Of a stretch of 6,828 nt of DNA, positions 1-5,154 are shown one piece after another. The stretch lies in assembly GCA_026984555.1 (NCBI GenBank), contig JALSRY010000765.1, positions 1-6,828 of the forward strand. The letters are read 5' to 3'. The position numbers and the translations under genes were made by a program. The stretch comes from Phycisphaerae bacterium. Lineage in GTDB: Bacteria; Planctomycetota; Phycisphaerae; UBA1845; Fen-1342. Numbering within the stretch: the first letter of the stretch is position 1; each line of letters begins with the position of its first letter. Under the pieces are notes generated by a model. That model was not told where the DNA came from. It searched no databases and was given only the letters and a program-made list of their open reading frames with translations.

Positions 1-710
1 TGAGCGCATGGTTTCTGCCGGCCGTCGGCGAGCCGCGCGGCACGGTGATCCACTTCCACGGCAACGCCGCCAACATCGGCAACCATGTTTTCGCCTCGTA
101 CTGGCTCGTCTACGAGCGGTTCAACCTGCTTGTGTTCGACTACCGCGGCTACGGGAAGTCAGAGGGGAGCCCGACGCGCGCCGGGACGATCCGCGACGGG
201 TTGGCCGCGGTCGATTACCTGCTGTCGCGCGAAGACGTGGATCCGAAGCGCATCGTGGCACTGGGGCAGTCGCTGGGAGGAGCGGTGGCGACGGTCGTCG
301 CGGCGAAGCGGCCCGAGATTCGGGCGGTGGTGCTGGACTCGACGTTCGGCAACTATCGGCATATCGGCGCGGCTCACCTCAAGAAGGCGATTCGGTGGGG
401 CTGGCTGGCCGATAAGCTGGCCGCAGCGTTGCTCTCAGACGACTACGAGCCGGTGGATTACGTGGCGAGGATATCGCCGCGGCCGGTGCTGGTGATTGCT
501 TCGCCGGACGACGAGGTCTGCTACGCGCCGCTGGGGCGGGAGTTGTACGACGCGGCGGCCGAGCCCAAGGAGTGGGTGTTGGTTTCCGGCGGGCGGCACC
601 TGGAGGTTGTGGCTGACAACGTGGACAACGTGCAGGCCCGGATCGTGGCGTTCTACGAGCGGGCGTTGGCGGCGTCGCCGGCGGTGATCACACCGACTTC
701 GGCCCCGTGA
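1..710 (+). CDS. alpha/beta hydrolase (BEM46-like serine hydrolase), 5'-truncated
   Basis: The gene enters from the left edge; the reading frame is open from base 3 and ends at TGA 708-710, leaving 235 visible codons. The start lies outside the window; the GTG at 45 is internal, because the frame upstream of it already reads as family-like sequence (AWFLPAVGEPRGT). Numbering from the codon at base 3, the fragment shows the beta3-turn HGNAAN that helps form the oxyanion hole (about 18-23), DYRGYGKSEG (about 46-55), the nucleophile elbow GQSLGG with Ser90, the acid in SPDDEVC (Asp170 best fits) and the catalytic His199 in GGRHLEV. All three triad residues are therefore present, so this is probably an active hydrolase cut only at its N-terminus. 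The family includes esterases, acyl-hydrolases and proteins of unknown substrate; the substrate cannot be read here. Whether a signal peptide or membrane anchor precedes it cannot be seen. The family call is firm; specific activity is unknown. Confidence 0.93.
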   Translation, partial: SAWFLPAVGEPRGTVIHFHGNAANIGNHVFASYWLVYERFNLLVFDYRGYGKSEGSPTRAGTIRDGLAAVDYLLSREDVDPKRIVALGQSLGGAVATVVAAKRPEIRAVVLDSTFGNYRHIGAAHLKKAIRWGWLADKLAAALLSDDYEPVDYVARISPRPVLVIASPDDEVCYAPLGRELYDAAAEPKEWVLVSGGRHLEVVADNVDNVQARIVAFYERALAASPAVITPTSAP

Positions 711-756
711 GGGGGCGGTTGGGGGCTTGTTGCGCTGGACGCCTGTGCATCCCTCC

Positions 757-775
757 GGTTCAATGGTCGTGAACC
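757..775. repeat. short inverted repeat upstream of the AhpD-like gene
   Basis: GGTTCA (757-762) and TGAACC (770-775) form a perfect 6-bp inverted repeat around a 7-base loop. It ends seven bases before the ribosome binding site of the AhpD-like gene. It could be a small operator or an mRNA hairpin near the ribosome binding site. A 6-bp repeat can also arise by chance, so the regulatory role is only a guess. Confidence 0.25.
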
Positions 776-781
776 TGTGCC

Positions 782-786
782 GGAGG
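782..786 (+). promoter_or_regulatory. ribosome binding site of the AhpD-like gene
   Basis: GGAGG lies six bases before ATG 793. It decides the start: in-frame upstream candidates TTG 727 and ATG 763 have no comparable purine-rich motif. Confidence 0.8.
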
Positions 787-792
787 AAGGAC

Positions 793-1161
793 ATGAGCAA
801 GCGTTTGTCGGAGTTTCGCGCCTATCGCGAAAAAATGAACGAGCGGATCCTGGCGGCGAAACACCTGCCGATCAATCGGTTTTTCACCCTCGACAGCAAG
901 GCCTACGAGGACGGGGCGCTGGATGCCCGGACGAAGGAGATTGCCGGGCTGGCGGCGTCGCTCGTGCTGCGCTGCGACGACTGCATCGCGTACCACGTCA
1001 TTCGTTGCAAGGAGCTGGGCGTGGGCAACGACGAGCTTTTCGACGTGTTCAACGTGGGGTTGATCGTGGGTGGGTCGATCGTGATACCCCACCTTCGGCG
1101 TGCGGTCGAGCTGCTCGACGAGTTGGACGCGGAAACGGGGGCGTCGCAACAACCGGAATGA
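793..1161 (+). CDS. carboxymuconolactone decarboxylase family protein, AhpD-like (CxxC redox site)
   Basis: This is a small, all-helical cytoplasmic protein of 122 residues, a usual length for single-domain members of the family. The segment TKEIAGLAASL followed by RCDDCIAYHV carries the AhpD-like signature: Glu49, Cys61-x-x-Cys64 and His68. In AhpD this CxxC pair with its nearby Glu/His relay gives thiol reductase or peroxidase activity. True 4-carboxymuconolactone decarboxylases lack the cysteine pair, so a redox role is more likely than aromatic-ring degradation. The downstream helices (FNVGLIVGGSIVIPHLRRAVELLDEL) match the family's C-terminal helical pair. ATG 793 is chosen for its ribosome binding site. 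The gene lies 82 bases behind the hydrolase on the same strand, so co-transcription is possible but not shown. There is no AhpC or partner peroxiredoxin in the window, and no signal peptide is seen. The family call is secure; the physiological substrate is not known. Confidence 0.92.
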   Translation: MSKRLSEFRAYREKMNERILAAKHLPINRFFTLDSKAYEDGALDARTKEIAGLAASLVLRCDDCIAYHVIRCKELGVGNDELFDVFNVGLIVGGSIVIPHLRRAVELLDELDAETGASQQPE

Positions 1162-1243
1162 GACGAGCCGTCGGCCTGGGTCGATGACGCCGCGATGCGC
1201 CGGGCTGCCGTTGCTCCGAAGACGATTCCGTGAATCGCTTTCG

Positions 1244-1260
1244 ACGGCCCGGGGCCGTTT
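1244..1260. terminator. candidate weak terminator hairpin between convergent genes
   Basis: ACGGCC (1244-1249) and GGCCGT (1253-1258) form a perfect 6-bp GC-rich stem with a three-base loop. Only a TTT follows on the plus strand, so it is a poor intrinsic terminator. It sits 82 bases after the AhpD-like stop codon and 40 bases beyond the end of the minus-strand operon. The position in a convergent spacer is right for a bidirectional terminator; the short T-run is the weak point. Confidence 0.35.
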
Positions 1261-1300
1261 CCCGCGGCGGCAGGTCTCGTCGGGGCCGGGTCGCCGGGAG

Positions 1301-3175
1301 CTAGTCGCCGGCCGCCGGGTGCAGCTGGATGTTCACCAGGTGCAGGCCGTCGGGGGTGGTACGGATGGTCAGGATGGCGGATGCCTGGTACTTGAGCAGG
1401 GCGCGTGCGCGGTCGATATCTTCGGGTTTGATTCCCTGGGTTAGGCTCTCGACGAACTGGGATGTCATCATCGCGGCGGGATTGGAGAACTGGGCCGCCA
1501 TCAGCGCATCCTTGTGGCGTGCCAGCTCGAGCGCACCTTCGTACATCCGTCGCGAATCGACGTAGACCACGCACCATGCGTCGGGAGGGGCGAGCGCCGC
1601 GAGTCGGCGATAGTCGGGCAAGGCCGCGAGCGTTTCGCGTTTCGCGCCCGGTTGCATCGCCCGATCCACGGCGGGGGTGGTGCCGATCAGCAGGGCATCG
1701 TCGCCGACGGTCACGGACATGCCGCCGAACGAGGCGTCGTAGACCAGTTGTCCGCGGGACTCGCGTTCGATGAGCATTCCGGCGGCCACTTCGGTGAGCC
1801 GGCCGAGAAAGCGGGTGAGCGCGTCCTTGTCCTTGACGCCCAACGAAAACAGAAACCGCGGGCAGTCCGGGTTGTACGGTTGCGCGAAGCCCAACGCGAG
1901 AATCATCGGTGGATCGAGTGCGGCGAACACTTCCTTGCGCAGGTTGAGCGTCTGGCCTTCGCCGAACGGGACCGATTCGAGCGTCCGGTGCATCTGGTCG
2001 GCGGCGTCGGCGTCGTTTTGCCGCACGATTCGCTCGATCTCGTCGAGCAACGCCAAGATGTCGAGGTTGACCCGCCAATACATGAAGGTGTCGGAGGCGA
2101 CGGTCTTGGGCGGGGCCAACGGCGTATTCTTCATCGACAGGATTTTGGCCAGTCCGGTGCGCGGGCCGCTGATCAGCAGTTCGGCCTCGAACCGCGATTC
2201 GTATTCCTTGCCGCCGTAGTCCAAGTGGCCGATCACGGCGCGCATGGAGCGCAGGCCGAGCATGTCGATCGTTTCCTTGGCCTTGTGGCCGTCGTCGGCT
2301 TCCATCATGTCGAAGAAACTGCTGAGATTGAGCACGAAGCGGACTGCCCCGACCGGTTTGAACTTGTGCAGCAGCGTCTTGTAGTTGTCGGTTTCGAGCA
2401 GCGTCGCTCCCGAGCCGGGCTTTCGGCGCAGCACGTTCTTGATCGTCTCGGGCGCCGAGGCGACGATCAGGCGGTCGTCGGTGAGGCAAAGGGCCAGCTT
2501 TTCGGGCATGGCGTCGGCGGAGAATATCTTGGAGAACGCTTCGTCGGTCATTTGCTTGAAGTTGTCCTCCGGCGAGGTCGCGTCCGGGGGCGAGTTGTCT
2601 TGATCGTCGGATTCGCCGTCGTCCGCCTCGTCGGAGTGGTTTTCGGTCGTGAACACGTCGATGGTGTGGGAACGGAAGGAAACCTTCTCGTGGTTGTCGG
2701 CGATGGAGCGGAACTTGCGCGTGGCCTTCTCGTAGTACTCGGCCGCCAACTTGTGGTCGCCCACGCCGGCGACGAGCGCAACGGTCACATCCGTGCCGGC
2801 GTCTTCATCTCGCGGTCGGGACGCGAACAGCGCCACGGGGCCGGCAAACGGGTTGCGCAACTTGTCGGGCTGGATGTCGAGGGCGCCGGCGACCTGCTTG
2901 CGGAACTCCTGGGTGAACTTTTGCGGCAACGACGTCTGGCCGGGCAGGTCCTTGAGGTCCGGATCGTGCATGAGCTTGTAGAAGCTCGATTGCTTGACCT
3001 GCGCGATCAGCTTCGTGACGTCGTCGATGCCCATGAACAACACGCTGTCGGCCGGCGCCCACGCGGCTGGGTCCGTGGTGTCGTCGTCCGCCGCCGCGCG
3101 TGGTGGCGCGAGGGTCAGCGCCGCCAAGGCGGCGAACATCGCGGTTGCCAGGAAGCGGTAGCGACGATGGTTCAT
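1301..3175 (-). CDS. exported protein of unknown function, 624 residues (possible DUF3352-like architecture)
   Basis: I do not recognise a definite family. Translation from ATG 3175 gives a clear signal peptide: MNHRRYRF, a hydrophobic stretch, then PPRAAA with likely cleavage after Ala29. The mature protein begins with an Asp/Thr-rich segment and then a domain opening WAPADSVLFMGIDDVTKLI. An acidic insert at about 177-205 has 12 Asp/Glu in 29 residues and splits the first half. The second half has repeated alpha-beta patterns (LCLTDDRLIVAS near 229-240; VTVGDDALLIGTTPAVDRAM near 489-507). A 'DDxLLI(V)(A/G)(S/T)' element followed by a helix thus occurs twice, suggesting two related lobes. This recalls DUF3352-type secreted proteins, but that is a resemblance judged by eye. 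No catalytic motif, CXXCH or transmembrane helix after the signal is visible. The start is supported by GGAGG seven bases upstream. An alternative ATG at 3217 overlaps the protease stop by four bases (ATGA) and would add 14 residues. It is the second gene of the protease operon. Confidence 0.82.
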   Translation of the reverse strand: MNHRRYRFLATAMFAALAALTLAPPRAAADDDTTDPAAWAPADSVLFMGIDDVTKLIAQVKQSSFYKLMHDPDLKDLPGQTSLPQKFTQEFRKQVAGALDIQPDKLRNPFAGPVALFASRPRDEDAGTDVTVALVAGVGDHKLAAEYYEKATRKFRSIADNHEKVSFRSHTIDVFTTENHSDEADDGESDDQDNSPPDATSPEDNFKQMTDEAFSKIFSADAMPEKLALCLTDDRLIVASAPETIKNVLRRKPGSGATLLETDNYKTLLHKFKPVGAVRFVLNLSSFFDMMEADDGHKAKETIDMLGLRSMRAVIGHLDYGGKEYESRFEAELLISGPRTGLAKILSMKNTPLAPPKTVASDTFMYWRVNLDILALLDEIERIVRQNDADAADQMHRTLESVPFGEGQTLNLRKEVFAALDPPMILALGFAQPYNPDCPRFLFSLGVKDKDALTRFLGRLTEVAAGMLIERESRGQLVYDASFGGMSVTVGDDALLIGTTPAVDRAMQPGAKRETLAALPDYRRLAALAPPDAWCVVYVDSRRMYEGALELARHKDALMAAQFSNPAAMMTSQFVESLTQGIKPEDIDRARALLKYQASAILTIRTTPDGLHLVNIQLHPAAGD

Positions 3176-3182
3176 GCGGAAA

Positions 3183-3187
3183 CCTCC
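3183..3187 (-). promoter_or_regulatory. ribosome binding site of the 624-residue exported protein
   Basis: On the minus strand GGAGG precedes ATG 3175 by seven bases. It argues for this start over ATG 3217, which has no purine-rich motif in front of it. The context GAGGTTTCCGCATG almost repeats that of the upstream protease gene. Confidence 0.75.
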
Positions 3188-3213
3188 GGTGGGGTGGGAT
3201 GCGGCCGTATTCG

Positions 3214-4158
3214 TCATTTTTGCAGCAGGGGCGGCTTGCCGCTCTTGCGGCGTGCCGGTGGTTGGAGATAGCGATAACCCGCGGACGAACTTTCGCTGTT
3301 ATAGGCGAAGGCGTCGCGGTTCTTGAGGAAGTCGAGTACGTAGCGGATGGGGATGGCGAATCCCAGTCCCTCGCCGCCGAGGATCTTCATGTTCGTCACG
3401 CCGACGACCTCGCCGCGCATGTTGAACAGCGGTCCGCCCGAGTTGCCGGGATTGATCTGGGCGGTGGTCTGGATGTAGACGAGTCCTTCCTCGGCCCGGT
3501 TTCGGCGGCTGACGATGCCCTGGGAGACGCTGCGTTCGAGCCCCAGCGGATTGCCGATGGCGAACACGCGGTCGCCGTCGCGCAGGTTGTCTTCGGTCGC
3601 GAGGTAGACGATGACGGGTTTGTAGTCCTTGGGGAGGTCCACCTTGAGCAGGGCGAGGTCGAGAAACGGGTTGGTCGCGACGATGGTGACGTTCTCGAAC
3701 TTCTGCCGCTTGAACTCGTTACCGACTTTGCGGAACACGACCACCGCGAGCCGGGTTTCGTTTTCGATCACGTGGAAATTCGTGATGAGGTAGCCCTGTT
3801 CGCTGATGAAGAACCCGCTGCCGAGTCCGTTGGGCGAGGACACCATCACCACGCCTTCGCCGAAGCGTTCGACCAGCTCCTTGACGCTGCGGGGGGGGAG
3901 TTTGGCGTGGCTGTAGAGGTCGTCGGTCTTGTGGACGTCGAGGACGGTCTGAGCCTCATCCTTGTCGATACCCGTGATGGCTCGTCGTGGAATGGAGAGC
4001 AGGTTGAAGCCCAGGTCCACGACGACATGATCGGAATACTCGCGCAGCACCTGCGCGCGGATCATCTGGCCGCCGGCGAGGTGGATCGTTTCCCCCCGCG
4101 CGCCGGCCAGCAGGCCGAGCATTCCGGCAATGGCGAGCCACTGTGCTCTTGAGAACAT
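3214..4158 (-). CDS. exported trypsin-like serine protease, HtrA/DegP-type (S1C), without PDZ domain
   Basis: The 314-residue product is an exported protease of the HtrA type, which in other bacteria degrades or refolds damaged extracytoplasmic proteins. From ATG 4158 there is a signal peptide (MFSRAQW, hydrophobic core, LLAGARG with likely cleavage after Gly22). A small beta-rich segment at about 23-68 follows (ETIHLAGGQMIRAQV to IPRRAITGIDKDE), then the protease domain from about 90 to 280. The triad is complete: His129 in TNFHVI, Asp167 in FLDLALLKVD and Ser240 in INPGNSGGPLF. The family motifs GSGFFIS, AIGNPLG and GLGFAIP are present. Only about 40 basic, Pro-rich residues follow, so the PDZ domains usual in DegP/DegS are absent. 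The start is chosen because GAGG lies seven bases upstream; TTG 4197 and ATG 4188 have no such site and would lengthen the region before the signal core. A run of eight C (minus strand) lies within codons 87-90. It is the first gene of a two-gene operon. Confidence 0.93.
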   Translation of the reverse strand: MFSRAQWLAIAGMLGLLAGARGETIHLAGGQMIRAQVLREYSDHVVVDLGFNLLSIPRRAITGIDKDEAQTVLDVHKTDDLYSHAKLPPRSVKELVERFGEGVVMVSSPNGLGSGFFISEQGYLITNFHVIENETRLAVVVFRKVGNEFKRQKFENVTIVATNPFLDLALLKVDLPKDYKPVIVYLATEDNLRDGDRVFAIGNPLGLERSVSQGIVSRRNRAEEGLVYIQTTAQINPGNSGGPLFNMRGEVVGVTNMKILGGEGLGFAIPIRYVLDFLKNRDAFAYNSESSSAGYRYLQPPARRKSGKPPLLQK

Positions 4159-4165
4159 GCAGAAA

Positions 4166-4169
4166 CCTC
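4166..4169 (-). promoter_or_regulatory. ribosome binding site of the HtrA-type protease
   Basis: GAGG on the minus strand lies seven bases before ATG 4158. It decides the start over upstream in-frame ATG 4188 and TTG 4197. Confidence 0.65.
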
Positions 4170-4203
4170 GAATCGTGCAAGCATTCATGGATGACAACGG
4201 GTG

Positions 4204-4232
4204 ATACTAGGCGAGCGTCGCGTGGCAGGCAA
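4204..4232 (-). promoter_or_regulatory. candidate sigma70-type promoter for the protease operon
   Basis: On the minus strand TTGCCT (4232-4227) and TAGTAT (4209-4204) are separated by 17 bases. Each matches four of six bases of the -35 and -10 consensus. Transcription would begin near 4197, giving a leader of about 40 bases before ATG 4158. That is a further argument against the TTG 4197 and ATG 4188 starts. The call rests on motif matching only. Confidence 0.38.
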
Positions 4233-4395
4233 GACAGTCTGGCTGGCAAGATGCCCGCGGGCAATGGTGGGGCTGGGTGTCTGCCCACGGTCCGCCGGCG
4301 GGTCGCATGCCCGCGCGTTTCTGCACCGAGCCCGTGGAGGGGGCGTTCGAGGCCCGCGAAACGCCGCGCGCGGCCCGTCGTGTTTCGTGGTCGTG

Positions 4396-4423
4396 TTGTG
4401 CAATCCGGCGCGGATGGTATAGT
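4396..4423 (+). promoter_or_regulatory. candidate sigma70-type promoter for the cytochrome operon
   Basis: TATAGT (4418-4423) matches five of six -10 consensus bases and stands out in GC-rich surroundings. A weak -35 element, TTGTGC (4396-4401), lies 16 bases upstream. Transcription would begin near 4430, about 32 bases before ATG 4462. The -10 is persuasive; the -35 is poor (three of six), so an activator may be needed if this promoter is real. Confidence 0.45.
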
Positions 4424-4448
4424 CAGGCCCGATCGACAACCGGCACGC

Positions 4449-4453
4449 GGAGG
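4449..4453 (+). promoter_or_regulatory. ribosome binding site of the tetrahaem cytochrome
   Basis: GGAGG lies eight bases before ATG 4462, supporting that start. Confidence 0.8.
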
Positions 4454-4461
4454 ACATCCCC

Positions 4462-5154
4462 ATGAAAGGTGGGTGGCGCATCACGGCGACGCGATTGCTT
4501 GCGGGGGGGGCGCTGCTCGTAGCGACAAGCGCAAGCCTCCTGTTGGCGCAGGACAAGCCCGAGACGCGGCAAGCGGGCGCGAGTCCGACCGCTTCCCGCA
4601 GCGCGCCGACGCCCACGCCGTTCGAATCTCCTGCCGCCCGGCGGCTGCGCAGCGGCCTGATCGGCAGCAAGCACGATTTCACCGAAGGCGGCAAAGAAGG
4701 TCGCAACATGTGCCTGCCGTGCCATACGCCGCACGTGGCCGAGCCCCCGGTTCCGCTTCTGGATCGGCGTCCGTCGGTGGTTCCGCCGCTGGAGCCGTAC
4801 CGCCGGGGGCGCATCGAGCTGAACGGGTGGTCGCTCTTGTGTCTTGGCTGCCATGACGGGACGACGGCCCCGGATGTGTACACGACGGCCCACGCGACGA
4901 CGGTGGCGGACCAGTTGGGCAACTCGCGGCTCGGGACCGCGGGGTTGCGCAGCCATCCGGTCGGGATCGTCTACCCCGCGGGCGACAAGCATTTCAACCC
5001 GCGTTCGGTCGTCGAGGGGGCTGGTTTGCCGCTGCCCGGGGGGCGGATTCAGTGCGGCACGTGCCACGATGCCCACAACACGTACAACTACGCCGGGATG
5101 CTGAAGGTTTCCAACGAGCGCAGCCGCCTATGTTTGACGTGTCACCGACGCTGA
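4462..5154 (+). CDS. exported tetrahaem c-type cytochrome (doubled CXXCH family)
   Basis: The 230-residue protein should carry four covalently attached c-type haems outside the cytoplasmic membrane and take part in electron transfer. It starts with a signal peptide (MKGGWRITATRLLAGG, then a hydrophobic core; cleavage near Ala29/Gln30) and a Pro/Ser/Thr-rich linker to about residue 57. The haem sites are CLPCH (84-88), CLGCH (127-131), CGTCH (198-202) and CLTCH (224-228). The last two, in GRIQCGTCHDAHN...LKVSNERSRLCLTCH, form the paired layout of the doubled CXXCH motif. Extra histidines likely to serve as distal ligands include His91 (CHTPH), His165 (SHPVG) and His177 (DKHFN). The protein ends two residues after the last haem site, as is common in the family. 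Its start is backed by GGAGG and by a candidate promoter. A G8 run falls within the signal-peptide codons (4503-4510). The next gene begins inside its 3' end. The class is clear; the redox partner is unknown. Confidence 0.94.
   Translation: MKGGWRITATRLLAGGALLVATSASLLLAQDKPETRQAGASPTASRSAPTPTPFESPAARRLRSGLIGSKHDFTEGGKEGRNMCLPCHTPHVAEPPVPLLDRRPSVVPPLEPYRRGRIELNGWSLLCLGCHDGTTAPDVYTTAHATTVADQLGNSRLGTAGLRSHPVGIVYPAGDKHFNPRSVVEGAGLPLPGGRIQCGTCHDAHNTYNYAGMLKVSNERSRLCLTCHRR

Larger units (their letters stand above)
4159..4461. other. 303-base divergent intergenic region with three palindromes
   Basis: This gene-free spacer separates the start of the protease operon from the start of the cytochrome operon. 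It holds a candidate promoter on each strand (entered separately). It also has three perfect palindromes: TGCCCGCGGGCA (4252-4263), CCGCCGGCGG (4292-4301) and GCCGCGCGCGGC (4363-4374). A near-perfect 12-base direct repeat, TGGCAGGCAAGA (4223-4234) and TGGCTGGCAAGA (4240-4251), lies beside the first palindrome. In GC-rich DNA short palindromes of G and C are not rare, so these are candidates for regulator binding or a dispersed repeat, not demonstrated sites. I see no convincing small gene, tRNA or riboswitch here. Confidence 0.6.

Noticed and set aside
903..2489. A 528-codon open frame on the minus strand in another frame, crossing the convergent spacer.
   Set aside because: It overlaps both the AhpD-like gene and the exported protein, lacks a domain or ribosome binding site, and has the Arg/Pro-rich composition of a wrong frame.
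1514..3271. A 585-codon open frame on the plus strand opposite the 624-residue exported protein.
   Set aside because: It is the complement of a well-supported gene with signal peptide and ribosome binding site. Its product is Val/Arg/Gly/His-rich with no recognisable domain, as expected from antisense reading of GC-rich coding DNA.
3100..4152. A 350-codon plus-strand open frame opposite the protease gene.
   Set aside because: The minus strand encodes a complete S1C protease with the full triad; the plus-strand frame has no motif and is an antisense shadow.
4143..4856. A 237-codon plus-strand open frame starting in the divergent spacer.
   Set aside because: It overlaps the tetrahaem cytochrome in another frame, is Arg/Ala/Pro-rich without motifs, and has no ribosome binding site.
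4185..4922. A 245-codon minus-strand open frame covering the divergent spacer and the start of the cytochrome gene.
   Set aside because: It runs against the tetrahaem cytochrome, has no recognisable domain, and would leave both candidate promoters inside coding DNA.
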